DNA from: Pseudoalteromonas galatheae
GTDB taxonomy: Bacteria; Pseudomonadota; Gammaproteobacteria; Enterobacterales; Alteromonadaceae
Assembly: GCF_005886105.2 (NCBI RefSeq)
Contig: NZ_PNCO02000001.1
Span: 2,229,001-2,293,000 of the forward strand
Length of the DNA: 64,000 nt
Direction: 5' to 3'
Part shown: positions 43,817-52,142 of the stretch, one piece after another
Layout: every line of letters starts with the position of its first letter
How positions within the stretch are numbered: position 1 is the first letter of the stretch
The notes under the pieces: model-generated
Databases searched by the model: none
What the model was told of the DNA's origin: nothing
What the model saw: only the letters and a program-made list of their open reading frames with translations
Program-made: the position numbers and the translations under genes

Positions 43817-45525
43817 TGTTCACTTCCTTCGTACTTAAACTGCGAGAGTTGAAGTTCTAGACCATATGGGTCCAATGATTCCTGCCTTGGAAATTCATAA
43901 CGATACTCGATCGACTGGGGCTGTAATTCTGCTCTTTTTTGCTCTCCATCTCCATGGTAAATTTGATGAATAGAACCATTTCCATAGAGCAATGTTACAC
44001 TTTTAAATAGCTCTGAAAGCCCACCTTTGTCGCTTTCTTTGTACGACCTCTCTGACTGTTGGTCGAAATTTTTATACCAAGTTTCGTAATGTGACTGCGG
44101 ACAACATAACTCTTTTGTACCCCAAGCAGATTCAAGGCCCTCGTCATAAACCGCTAAACGATCTAAAACTCTATGTACTGAGGTCGTAATGTGAGTACGT
44201 TCATCGTCTTTCAATGACTCTAAGTATCTTTTTACTTTACCCGGATAGTTAATCAATAAAGGCTCGTATATCAAACCTTCTAACTGCTCCGCTTCCTCAT
44301 CTGTTGCCGTTTCGAGTAAAGAAACTAGAAAGCTTGTAGCTGTGACGGGTATGTGAAATAGCCACCCAACAGCCTTTCTAGCCGTATACATTTTAATGCC
44401 AGTATCACTAATTAAAAGCATCTCATCTGCGTGTAAGGAGCTTTCCTCTCCATGAATGTGATCAAATAAATCTTGAACAGCTGAATGCAAAGCAACTTTT
44501 TTAGACATTAACCATTTAGTTACTATGAAGTTAAACTTCTCATTTTCTGGTTTTATTATTTCATGCACCACAGAACTAAAGTCATTGAGAGTGACATGTC
44601 TTAAGTTTGCTATTAAATATGACTCAATAAAGGCCAATGAATTATCAATAGCTCCATTTTGAATTTGTTTTCTCAATCCGTAAGAAAAGTTGCGAATAAT
44701 CGCTTTGTTTTGAGGATTAACAGAGCTTAGGCAACAAAGTAATTTCTTAAAAGTTTCTTCTGAAACAACTCCTTCGTTAAACATAACAATTTTCGAAATT
44801 TCTAGTAAAACCCTATCATCTGTTAGCGCAATAATTTTCTCCACACTATCATCAATACTTAGTGACCCATTTGCTCTCTTTAACCATGTAAGCGAGTTTA
44901 CTGCTGGGACATAAAGCTCTGCTGTGGGTTCAGACGAAACTATATTAGAGATGTGCATAAACGCGGTATAAGTGTCATCAAGTCGATTTGAATAGTTGAA
45001 CCTACCCAAGGCGTGTATTGCTTCAGCCCTAACACATAAAATACCACTAGCCGAAAGTAATAACGCTTCTGAGAAATACTTTTGGAAGTGTATTTTGGAA
45101 CCAGCTAACAGTGAATATGAAATAAACTGAGATATTGAATCACTGTTTTCTATTGAATACTCGAGACTTTTGATAACTCTTATTTCATCTTTTGCGCAGA
45201 ATTCTATATAAGATTCAAATAAGTCATGAGAAGCGACATTATTTACGCTTAATCCATTCAGGTGATTAATAACTTCGATAACTTCAACTTCAATCTCTGG
45301 TAGAAGTCTAGAGAAGAGCCCACGAATTGAGTATTTGTCATATTCATCTGTTACGTTGACAGAAGAAAATATCTTAAATACATCGAGCTGCGAACTTTGA
45401 TGTAATTGTGTCAGTGCTTCTACAACTGACTCCGTATCTAAACCACGCTCAGTGAGTTCTAAGATTTCTTCGACAAAGTTATCTTGAGCAGCAGAATCTA
45501 AAATTCTTGTTTCTAAATTAGTCAC
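43813..45525 (-). CDS. E1 cargo helical-repeat protein (candidate defence protein A)
   Basis: 570 residues starting at GTG 45525. It is strongly helical with HEAT-like periodicity (ALLLSASGILCVRAEAIHALGRF, then AVNSLTWLKRANGS) and has no obvious catalytic motif, signal or membrane segment. The last 100 residues are more beta-like. It overlaps the nuclease-like gene by 4 bp, and the two genes form one transcription unit behind the E1 CRISPR remnant. It could be the sensor or scaffold of a two-component defence module. Family unknown to me. Confidence 0.6.
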   Translation of the reverse strand: MTNLETRILDSAAQDNFVEEILELTERGLDTESVVEALTQLHQSSQLDVFKIFSSVNVTDEYDKYSIRGLFSRLLPEIEVEVIEVINHLNGLSVNNVASHDLFESYIEFCAKDEIRVIKSLEYSIENSDSISQFISYSLLAGSKIHFQKYFSEALLLSASGILCVRAEAIHALGRFNYSNRLDDTYTAFMHISNIVSSEPTAELYVPAVNSLTWLKRANGSLSIDDSVEKIIALTDDRVLLEISKIVMFNEGVVSEETFKKLLCCLSSVNPQNKAIIRNFSYGLRKQIQNGAIDNSLAFIESYLIANLRHVTLNDFSSVVHEIIKPENEKFNFIVTKWLMSKKVALHSAVQDLFDHIHGEESSLHADEMLLISDTGIKMYTARKAVGWLFHIPVTATSFLVSLLETATDEEAEQLEGLIYEPLLINYPGKVKRYLESLKDDERTHITTSVHRVLDRLAVYDEGLESAWGTKELCCPQSHYETWYKNFDQQSERSYKESDKGGLSELFKSVTLLYGNGSIHQIYHGDGEQKRAELQPQSIEYRYEFPRQESLDPYGLELQLSQFKYEGSEQ

Positions 45526-45621
45526 TTGTATGTGCAGTCCTGTTATCGTTTATATATCCATACATAAAGCTGTTTGGGCAACTATGTTAAAAATCATACA
45601 CATATTTCTGTTTATTTGAAC

Positions 45622-45650
45622 AAAAAGCCCCAGTAAATTCAGGGGCTTTT
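45622..45650 (-). terminator. Terminator after the E1 CRISPR remnant
   Basis: AAAAGCCCC... / ...GGGGCTTTT hairpin with T-runs, matching the one after the E2 array (51247-51275). It marks the former end of the E1 crRNA transcript. Confidence 0.8.
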
Positions 45651-45670
45651 AAATTGGCCTCTGCCTTTGC

Positions 45671-45698
45671 ATTTCCAGCTGCCTATGCGGCAGGTCAC
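45671..45698 (-). CRISPR. Collapsed E1 CRISPR array: one repeat, no spacer
   Basis: One 28-bp repeat, identical to the first E2 repeat (GTGACCTGCCGCATAGGCAG plus CTGGAAAT). Where E2 has two spacers, E1 jumps from this repeat directly into the start of the atypical last repeat (GGCCTCTGCC at about 45656). A deletion has removed all spacers, including any homing guide. Confidence 0.82.
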
Positions 45699-45822
45699 TA
45701 TTAAAGTTAGTCTAAAACTTTATAAATTCCATATAATTACCCTAACTTTTAACAAATAACCTTTGTTTTACCGACAGCTCGTAACTCTTTGATATACAGC
45801 GCTCCAAAAGCGATCGATATTT
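45699..45822 (-). promoter_or_regulatory. E1 array leader (homologue of the E2 leader)
   Basis: Almost base-for-base the same as E2 51427-51550 (for example the shared TTACCGACAGCTCGTAAC). It lies between the cas6 relic and the single repeat. The similarity shows that E1 and E2 have the same cas6-leader-array organisation. Confidence 0.7.
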
Positions 45823-46175
45823 AAAAGGCTAATAGCGGAACACTGCCTTTGTGCTCTTCGTTTGTTGCAAAGCCATAACTGTTATATGTGCTTTGTATTG
45901 AGTCTGTTGGCTCTAACCTTAGATAAAGAACAAAATCGTTTTGATTGCTTCTGCTGGCGATGGGGATTTTATGAAGTGCGCTAACCTCAGTATCACTCGG
46001 CAGTTACTGTGGAATGTACTCCTCACCTCTGGCTTCGGCTCTGCGTTTTACGCGTTCCATTCGGCGGCGTTCTTCGCCCATACAGAACTTACCTAAGTTT
46101 GATCGCGAATAATGGAAACTTTAGGAGCATCAGCAGAAACTAGTTTGATAACAGAGGTATTAAAATCTTATCAAG
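45823..46175 (-). pseudogene. cas6f pseudogene of E1
   Basis: Clearly similar to E2 cas6f (51549-52142) over its 3' two thirds, for example the GAAGAACGCCGCC.. / RRRMERAK-coding region, but with frameshifts and without the first roughly 70 codons. Beyond about 46175 similarity ends and the right end of E1 begins 140 bp later, so cas7, cas8, tniQ and tns genes were deleted in one or more events. Confidence 0.8.
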
Positions 46176-46310
46176 GGTCATCCCTTCATAGTATTTTTAG
46201 AGTTAGCCTATGATATGCATGTTGTCTTCACAGAATTGACTTAGTTGCCTAATAAAATAAGCGTGAAAAGCTAAAGAAACAGAAAAATTCTCAGACTTTT
46301 AATTAATCTT

Positions 46311-46377
46311 GCAGGGTTATATTTCAATTTTTATGCGGGGTTTTACTACAAATTTGCAGACTTACACTTCAAACAAC
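46311..46377. repeat. E1 right end with TnsB-type sites
   Basis: About 67 bp, differing from the E2 right end (63344-63411) at only about three positions. Read inward on the minus strand it has three sites like GAAGTGTAAGTCTGCAAAT, GTAGTAAAACCCCGCATAAA and TGAAATATAACCCTGCA. It abuts the AGTAT duplication and the E2 left end. Confidence 0.85.
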
Positions 46378-46382
46378 AGTAT

Positions 46383-46475
46383 TGGAGTTTGTAGTATAAG
46401 TTTGCATAAAGGCGTCATTTTTACTTCAATGACTTAGCACTTTGATGGAAGTATAACTTGGCATAAAAGTGAAGT
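46383..46475. repeat. E2 left end with TnsB-type sites
   Basis: Sites GTAGTATAAGTTTGCATAAA (46391-46410) and GAAGTATAACTTGGCATAAA (46448-46467) in direct orientation, inside the terminal TGGAG. They match those in E1 and, inverted, those at the right end. Confidence 0.85.
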
Positions 46476-46525
46476 CTAAGGTTGCAAAAAATCCCCCTTT
46501 CTAACCTAAGTAATTTGGCCATGCT

Positions 46526-47008
46526 CTAACTCTCACTATCAGGTAGTATTTCCAATTCAGTGGCTCCTGCTTTTCGATAAATTTTCAGTGGAATGTTTGG
46601 CGATTCATTAGCTAGTGTATTGAGTGATTTTAGTAAATCAGCTAACTGTTCATCACTTACAGTCCCACCGTTTGAAAGGTAGCATTCTAACTCTCGCCCA
46701 AGAGCCCCATACTTAGCCGCAGCAATTCTGTGTTTTTCACTACGTTCCGCATCACCTAAAAAAGTCTGTAACGCGGAGAGTAAAGCTGCTGTCACACTCG
46801 CTAGCCCCATAAGTATTTGCAACCAAATAGCAGGCGTATTTTGCAAGGCAGCAAAAACTGAAGTGCCAACTAATGTTGTTAAAATCACAGATGGAACACC
46901 AAGGTAATATTTCCGTGTTCCAAACTTACCAGCAGAATAATAATGTGCGGCTTGCGTTACAGAAGCTCTTTTATACCACTCTTTCAACAAGTCGAGACGG
47001 GTTTTCAT
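46526..47008 (-). CDS. SLATT-domain membrane protein
   Basis: 160 residues: a short N-terminal helix (TRLDLLKEWYKRASVTQAAHYYSA), two membrane helices (about 35-55 and 60-82), then a cytoplasmic helix with AERSEKHRIAAAKYGALGRELECYL. This is the SLATT layout, a family associated with nucleotide-signal conflict systems where it is predicted to form membrane pores as an effector. It lies 7 bp after a 177-residue protein gene and is the last gene before the E2 left end. Role as a cell-death effector is inferred from the family. Confidence 0.8.
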   Translation of the reverse strand: MKTRLDLLKEWYKRASVTQAAHYYSAGKFGTRKYYLGVPSVILTTLVGTSVFAALQNTPAIWLQILMGLASVTAALLSALQTFLGDAERSEKHRIAAAKYGALGRELECYLSNGGTVSDEQLADLLKSLNTLANESPNIPLKIYRKAGATELEILPDSES

Positions 47009-47015
47009 ATTGTGC

Positions 47016-47549
47016 CTAAATAACTTTCTGTTGATTTTTATTGTCTTCAGCTATCCCCGCAAGATGCTTCCTAAAGCTCTGATTCGAGAACTGCACATTT
47101 ACTCCATCTAGGAAGTGGTGTGGTTTACTAAAATTGTGTAAGTCACAATTAAAATCACAGTGGATTGTGATTGCAGAGCTATGTTCTGAATAGTTTGCAA
47201 TGTCATCTGCATTTGACTCAGAAATCTCACCTTCAACATAGAAGCTCCCGACTTCCCCTGATTTAAACTTTGTTTTCCTTATGTGATTAGCCTTTAATCG
47301 AAATCCAGAGCATGTAAACTCTATTTCCGATCTATCGAGCTCAATCTCAAAAGGTGACATGTTAATTACCTGAAAGTAAATATAAAAGCTAGGTGATTTA
47401 CATAGATTAACTTGAATAGAATTGTGCCTAGGCCGTATATCTACATAGGTCATTCCCGCTAAGCGTTCTTGTGTAAAAATTTTCTTCATTATGAACTTAG
47501 GTAACCACCGGAAATAGCGCCAAACTTGGCTTAATGTCAAAGTTTCCAT
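47016..47549 (-). CDS. Hypothetical protein, 177 aa, SLATT partner
   Basis: The start is placed at the ATG at 47549 (ETLTLSQVWRYFRWL) because AAAGGA lies just upstream; a TTG ten codons earlier is less likely. A hydrophobic/aromatic N-terminus precedes a beta-rich domain (FYIYFQVINMSPFEIELDRSEI). Family unknown. It is separated by 7 bp from the SLATT gene and follows the KAP-type NTPase gene, so it may be a regulatory or sensing part of the same unit. Confidence 0.6.
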   Translation of the reverse strand: METLTLSQVWRYFRWLPKFIMKKIFTQERLAGMTYVDIRPRHNSIQVNLCKSPSFYIYFQVINMSPFEIELDRSEIEFTCSGFRLKANHIRKTKFKSGEVGSFYVEGEISESNADDIANYSEHSSAITIHCDFNCDLHNFSKPHHFLDGVNVQFSNQSFRKHLAGIAEDNKNQQKVI

Positions 47550-47668
47550 ATATTCCTTTAAAGTAAATGAATTAAACAAACCATCTTGTTCAGTTAAAAC
47601 CGAGATTTTCAGTTAACGTAGGTAAGACCATTTTTATTTTATCTAGCTACTCGCGCTATCTGAAAAAT

Positions 47669-49435
47669 TTAATCAGCCTTATCAATATCGCCGAGACGAA
47701 TGGTTATTTTGTCTAAGCTACGATCAATCTCATTCTTCAATTTCTGTAGTGAGCCAATTTTAAGCCGCCCATTTAATTTAATTTCTTCCATGCCTTCACT
47801 GAGTATCTTCAACCCATCTAAATCATCTTTGAAATAATCTTCTACATTGCTCATTCTATACCTATTTTCCCAATAATCAGCCATACACAACAAAGCTCTG
47901 TGAGACCAGTTTGGCATCTCTTTTAGGAAAAAGGCTGGTTCAATATTCGTCAGAAGCGGCGTAGTTTGATAATGCAGCTTAAACTCTCTGCTAGTCATAG
48001 CTGAGACTGGGTCAGCCCTAAATGCTTCTTTGAACTCTGCAATTTTATTACTCTGAACTTGAGCATAGAACCTTTTTTTTGCCTTTTTAAACAAGGGCAT
48101 TAGTAAACTTTTGTTGGTATCAGGCGCTCTTAGTCTTCCATTATTTAACGTAAAATAAATATTAGAAATGTGTTCATCTATTTCTTTAACTGTACATTGG
48201 ATTTCATTACAGTCCAAAAACCCATCTTGATGCAACTCAATATAAGACTCTACAGCAGCAAACCAAGTAGAAAATGGCACTGGCTCAGTCGTAGAAAAAA
48301 CAATGTTCTTTAAAGCTTGAACACTCCTTTCAAACTCATCTTCGTCTTCGATTGCGCTTAAATCATACCTAAGCAAATTAAACGCTGGGTCAGACAGTGA
48401 GACTACATTACTTTTAAAGATATCGTCTTCAATATCCGCGTCACCATAATAAATATAATCAAAAATTTCATTGGAAGGGTAATGAGTGCCTAATAATAGG
48501 CTCTGTAATGCTTCTTCATGCTCAGGCAAAGTTTGTGTTTCATCTTCTACACCTGGTAATCGCAAGTCGAGCCAATCATTTTCTAAAGCATATTTTTTTA
48601 TATCATCATATGTTGCTTTCAATTCGTAGTGAGCTTGGCAGATTGAAGTTACTTGCTCTGTTATTATTTTCAATGTCGCATTTAAGTTTATGTTTTCTAA
48701 CTGAGTCGCTCGCTGATAAATAGGTAATATCCTATGCAATACTCTCTTTAAAACCCTAATATTGGTTATACCAACATCGTTAACAACTTTTTCTATGATC
48801 TGAAGAGCATTCTCACCGAAAGAATCACTATATTGCTCAGTAGCAACTTTGAATGCTTGTTCATCAGACAAACAAAATGACACTACATCCACGAATGACT
48901 TTTCAATCAATGGTTTATTTTTTAACTGCTCAGAGTTGCATACTATAACGACTTTGATCTTTTGTTTTTCAGCTAACTCCAAACACTCTCCCAATATTTC
49001 AGTGACCAAAGAATCCTTCTCAATTCTTTCCAGGTCATCAATTATCAACGTCATATTAGGAAGGTTTTGCAAATAAGTTTGTTTTATCGCCCCAGCGAAC
49101 CCACCTACAATACGGCTAAAGCTAGAGTTCCCATCGGACAATAATTTCTCTATGAAGGGTGATGATTTTTTAACCCCTTCAAACCATGAACTTCCGCTCT
49201 CTTGCCCAGTCAGAGCTTTCGATAGAAGTTTGTCCTTAAAGTCTTCAAGTGTAGACACACCATATACTGAGAAAAACAGACATTTTTCTTCTTTTCTAAC
49301 TACATTAATATGCGGAATATAATGCTCATTTATGAAGTAAGTTTTTCCTGAGCCCCACTTACCATCAAGCATTACCATTGGAGGCATCGAACTATCTTTC
49401 AGCAAGTTGTCAATTCTAGTGATGTAATGATTCAC
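47669..49435 (-). CDS. KAP-family P-loop NTPase
   Basis: 588 residues starting at GTG 49435 with AAGGAG upstream. Walker A is DGKWGSGKT (residues 24-32) and Walker B is TLIIDDLERIEK (near 130), the pattern of KAP NTPases, which are common in bacterial conflict systems. No membrane helix interrupts the NTPase domain here, unlike many KAP members. The rest is helical. It lies between the RT-TIR gene (28 bp upstream) and the SLATT-related genes, all on the same strand, and may supply NTP-dependent activation. Confidence 0.8.
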   Translation of the reverse strand: MNHYITRIDNLLKDSSMPPMVMLDGKWGSGKTYFINEHYIPHINVVRKEEKCLFFSVYGVSTLEDFKDKLLSKALTGQESGSSWFEGVKKSSPFIEKLLSDGNSSFSRIVGGFAGAIKQTYLQNLPNMTLIIDDLERIEKDSLVTEILGECLELAEKQKIKVVIVCNSEQLKNKPLIEKSFVDVVSFCLSDEQAFKVATEQYSDSFGENALQIIEKVVNDVGITNIRVLKRVLHRILPIYQRATQLENINLNATLKIITEQVTSICQAHYELKATYDDIKKYALENDWLDLRLPGVEDETQTLPEHEEALQSLLLGTHYPSNEIFDYIYYGDADIEDDIFKSNVVSLSDPAFNLLRYDLSAIEDEDEFERSVQALKNIVFSTTEPVPFSTWFAAVESYIELHQDGFLDCNEIQCTVKEIDEHISNIYFTLNNGRLRAPDTNKSLLMPLFKKAKKRFYAQVQSNKIAEFKEAFRADPVSAMTSREFKLHYQTTPLLTNIEPAFFLKEMPNWSHRALLCMADYWENRYRMSNVEDYFKDDLDGLKILSEGMEEIKLNGRLKIGSLQKLKNEIDRSLDKITIRLGDIDKAD

Positions 49436-49463
49436 CTCTCACTCCTTTTGATAGGTTAAACAG

Positions 49464-51047
49464 TTAGCTTTTTTGTAGGCGTTCAGCTAACTTTCGTGCA
49501 ATTTCCTCTGCATTATTATTGAAACTTTCAAACAACTTATCACCTAATAACGGTAGCTGTTTCAGTAATGCATCACCATCACCAACCATCAATGGTAACA
49601 ACTTGGTATTTTCTTCTCCTATCTCCAGAGACAATACTGCATTGATTTCTTTCATTGGCCATGATTTGTTTATCGACTCTTCCGAAATCACGGCAACAAC
49701 ATACTTTGACTTCTTAAGCGCTGTGTTTATTTTTGAAACCAGCGAATCACCCCACTTTATTGCTTCGCTATCAATGAAAGTATTTATTCCAAGCTTGGTT
49801 AAAGATTCATAAAGAGGTGTTGCAACAGCTTCCTTATCTTCACTTGCGTGGCAAATAAAAACATCGTACATATTAAATATTCCTTTTAGCTTTTTAACAA
49901 AATCGGGAGGGTTGCCATCTAACTCAAGAACTTGCTTGCAAAGTGTCAAGTAAGGGGAATGCTCTTCGCCTTTGACCATTCGAATAAAACTAAGATGCCC
50001 ATAAACAGCGCGTTTCAAAATAGACCCATCTAACTTTGATACATCTATTTCAGCCTCATCCGCGTGATATCTTTCTTTGATAAATCTAATCTCAGCAGCA
50101 AGAATATCTTTGCGCCATTCATTTATCATCGCTCGGGTCTTACGTATAAACTTTCGATTTACATTCACACCATCGTTTACAACTAAACCTGTCACTTCTT
50201 GTCTTTGAGATTTGTGCTGGACTCTTGTTTTACTATGGTTGATTTTAAAGCCCGAGTCTTCTACTGCTTGATCGATTAACTTTCCTGCTCGATATTTATA
50301 GGTTCCATCCTCAAGAATCTCCCTATCAACTAGCATTGTAGAAAAGGGCTTATTACTTGAAAAAGTTATATCATCAGCATATCGGGTGTAGGTTAAATGG
50401 TGCCTCTTAGCTATTTTTACAAGCTTTTTATCCAGACTTGCTGCTGCTAAATTCGATAAAACGGGAGAGGTGCTTGCACCTTGTGGTAGCCTTTGATTAT
50501 ATGTGCACAATTGGGCTAATACTGTAGCTGCCGATTTTCCCATATTGAAAGGAGTATTTCTAAAAATTCCTTGTACACGCCCAAAATTAACTGAGTGAAA
50601 AAAATCCTGTAAATCAATATTGAGAAGATAGTTCTTTTTTTTATGCTGTTCAGCATTTGAAACAATGCCTTTGCCACCCCCAACAAAACCATGTACTGGC
50701 TTCTTAACTCTATAGTGTGCCTCAATCAGTGGACGAACTTTATTTTGTAATATCCGAATTGAATTTCGAGGGCTTTCAATCAGCCGGCTTTTACCCGATT
50801 TTTTCTTTACTTCAAAGGAAGTGTATTGATTATTCTGCGCATATAATATATGCAACAACTGACCGACAGGGACTTCTAATATACTAGCTAAGTCAGCGCT
50901 TGTTTTAAGGCCAATAAATTGCTGAATTGCATTGTCAATATCTCCAGCCAATTCATGACTCAAACTAGGGTTTACCCAATATTGGTTCCCACTATAGGAG
51001 AACTTTTTGGGTTCAAAATCTCTAAAAACAAAGTTAGCCTGATTCAT
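49464..51047 (-). CDS. Retron reverse transcriptase fused to TIR domain
   Basis: 527 residues. The RT part has the retron marks NAEQH (131-135), IDLQDFFHSV, YTRYADDITFS with YADD at 223-226, and VTG at 285-287. From residue 393 a TIR domain follows (MYDVFICHASEDKEAV, GINTFIDSEAIKWGDSLVSKI, then SEESINKSWPMKEI with the probable catalytic Glu). RT makes msDNA from the adjacent ncRNA, and the TIR part probably degrades NAD+ when msDNA is disturbed by phage. RT-TIR retrons are known to defend against phages. The start is 22 bp from the ncRNA repeat. Confidence 0.92.
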   Translation of the reverse strand: MNQANFVFRDFEPKKFSYSGNQYWVNPSLSHELAGDIDNAIQQFIGLKTSADLASILEVPVGQLLHILYAQNNQYTSFEVKKKSGKSRLIESPRNSIRILQNKVRPLIEAHYRVKKPVHGFVGGGKGIVSNAEQHKKKNYLLNIDLQDFFHSVNFGRVQGIFRNTPFNMGKSAATVLAQLCTYNQRLPQGASTSPVLSNLAAASLDKKLVKIAKRHHLTYTRYADDITFSSNKPFSTMLVDREILEDGTYKYRAGKLIDQAVEDSGFKINHSKTRVQHKSQRQEVTGLVVNDGVNVNRKFIRKTRAMINEWRKDILAAEIRFIKERYHADEAEIDVSKLDGSILKRAVYGHLSFIRMVKGEEHSPYLTLCKQVLELDGNPPDFVKKLKGIFNMYDVFICHASEDKEAVATPLYESLTKLGINTFIDSEAIKWGDSLVSKINTALKKSKYVVAVISEESINKSWPMKEINAVLSLEIGEENTKLLPLMVGDGDALLKQLPLLGDKLFESFNNNAEEIARKLAERLQKS

Positions 51048-51068
51048 TTAATCATTTCCCTGTCATAG

Positions 51069-51210
51069 TGGCTTCAACCCAATCACTTTGCGCAGGCTTG
51101 CGACACATCCAATATTATTGGAGTAAAGCGCCCCTCTTACATCGAGCGTATGCTACCCTGATTTCCAAGTCCAAAGCAGTAACAACTTCAGACATTTTGG
51201 GTTGAAGCCA
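51069..51210 (-). ncRNA. Retron msr-msd RNA of the RT-TIR system
   Basis: 142 bp directly upstream of the RT-TIR gene, bounded by a perfect 14-bp inverted repeat (TGGCTTCAACCCAA at 51069-51082 and TTGGGTTGAAGCCA at 51197-51210), the a1/a2 pair of retrons. The interior has a CCAATATTATTGG palindrome (near 51108-51120) and GC-rich segments that can form the msr and msd stems. Transcription should be on the minus strand, continuous with the RT gene. Confidence 0.85.
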
Positions 51211-51246
51211 ACGATAATCATACACATATTTTTATTTGTGTGAACC

Positions 51247-51275
51247 AAAAAGCCCCAGTAAATTTTGGGGCTTTT
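51247..51275 (-). terminator. Terminator after the E2 CRISPR array
   Basis: Minus-strand hairpin AAAAGCCCC... / ...GGGGCTTTTT directly after the last repeat, ending the crRNA precursor. It is conserved in E1. Confidence 0.85.
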
Positions 51276-51278
51276 GAA

Positions 51279-51426
51279 TTGGCCTCTGCCTTTTCGGCAG
51301 GTGTATGTCATACGATGTGGTTGTTTACTTCCAGGCCTAATTTCAGCTGCCTATGCGGCAGGTCACATTTTCATGCACACAGATTTACATCGATACCAAT
51401 TTCCAGCTGCCTATGCGGCAGGTCAC
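51279..51426 (-). CRISPR. E2 type I-F3 CRISPR array, two spacers, with ffs-matching homing spacer
   Basis: Read on the minus strand: repeat 1 (51399-51426, GTGACCTGCCGCATAGGCAG + CTGGAAAT), spacer 1 (51367-51398, 32 bp, target not identified), repeat 2 (51339-51366, near-identical, ending CTGAAATT), spacer 2 (51307-51338, 32 bp), and an atypical last repeat (about 51279-51306, keeping CCTGCCG-AAAA-GGCAG but diverged outside the stem). Spacer 2 pairs with ffs at 63461-63492 with 25 of 32 matches, and it is the expected homing guide. The leader side faces cas6. Confidence 0.95.
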
Positions 51427-51548
51427 TATTAAAGTTAGTCTAAAACTTTATAAATTCCATATGATTACCCTAACTTTTAACAAATAACCTTTGTTTTACC
51501 GACAGCTCGTAACTCTTTGATATACAGCGCTCCAAAAGCGATCGATAT
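51427..51548 (-). promoter_or_regulatory. Leader between cas6f and CRISPR array
   Basis: 122 bp, AT-rich and conserved almost base for base in E1 (45699-45822) although the coding regions around it have diverged more, which suggests a functional leader or promoter for crRNA transcription. Confidence 0.6.
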
Positions 51549-52142
51549 TTAAAAGGCTAATAGTGGAACACTGCCTTTGTGCTCTTTGTTTGTTGCAAAG
51601 CCGTAGCTGTTAAAAGTGTTTTGTATTGAGTCTGTTGGCTCTAACCTTAGATGCAGTACAAAGTCGTTTTGATTGCTCTTGCTGGCGATGGGGATTTTAT
51701 GAAATGCGCTAATTTCTTTATCGTCCGGTACGTACTGTGGTATGTATTCTTCACCTCTGGCTTCGGCTCTGCGTTTTGCGCGTTCCATTCGACGGCGTTT
51801 TTCACCTATACATAACTTACCTAAGCTTTGATCGCGGATAATGCAAATTTCAGTGGCATCAGCAGGTACTAGCTTTATGGCAGATATTTCAAATAGTTTG
51901 TCGTGGGCCATCATTTCAAAGTAGTTTTGCTGACTTAGTTTTTTAAGTGCGGCTCTATCTTCACTTACAAAAGCTATCTGATTGCCTAAGTGTTTGTCGG
52001 TCCATTTGGGAAAGCTTACGCCAATGTGGTTGCAGCTTCGTTTGTTCATAAAACCATGCAAAATGCCAATGCAGCGGCCTGCTAATAGGGTTACATCACA
52101 ATTTGTTGGTAGGTAAGTAATGGTGAAATATGCTCGGCTCAT
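51549..52142 (-). CDS. cas6f: CRISPR endoribonuclease Cas6f (Csy4)
   Basis: 197 residues with the ferredoxin-like Cas6f pattern (YFTITYLPTNCDVTLLAGRCIGILHGFM, HIGVSFPKW), an Arg-rich helix near 135-150 (EKRRRMERAKRRAEARGEE) for binding the repeat stem, and a C-terminal GFATNK loop. It cleaves the array transcript and stays on the crRNA 3' stem-loop in the Cascade complex. The start overlaps the cas7f stop (ATGA). A decayed paralogue lies in E1. The array follows 122 bp downstream. Confidence 0.95.
   Translation of the reverse strand: MSRAYFTITYLPTNCDVTLLAGRCIGILHGFMNKRSCNHIGVSFPKWTDKHLGNQIAFVSEDRAALKKLSQQNYFEMMAHDKLFEISAIKLVPADATEICIIRDQSLGKLCIGEKRRRMERAKRRAEARGEEYIPQYVPDDKEISAFHKIPIASKSNQNDFVLHLRLEPTDSIQNTFNSYGFATNKEHKGSVPLLAF

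Larger units (their letters stand above)
37725..46377. mobile_element. Decayed Tn7-like type I-F3 CAST (E1)
   Basis: About 8.65 kb. The left end at 37725 begins TGCTGTTTGAAGTGTAAG, with two TnsB-type sites (37733-37752 and 37788-37807). The right end (46311-46377) differs from that of E2 at only about three positions in 65. The left flank is AATAT, against AGTAT on the right. Inside are an IS3-family copy, a retron with accessory genes, an xre relic, an IS relic, a two-gene module, a collapsed CRISPR array and a cas6 pseudogene. tnsA, tnsB, tnsC, tniQ, cas8 and cas7 are missing, so it cannot move by itself but could be mobilised in trans. Confidence 0.82.

Noticed and set aside
45671..45698. 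Second functional CRISPR array in E1
   Set aside because: Only one repeat remains and no spacer; the adjacent cas6 is a pseudogene.
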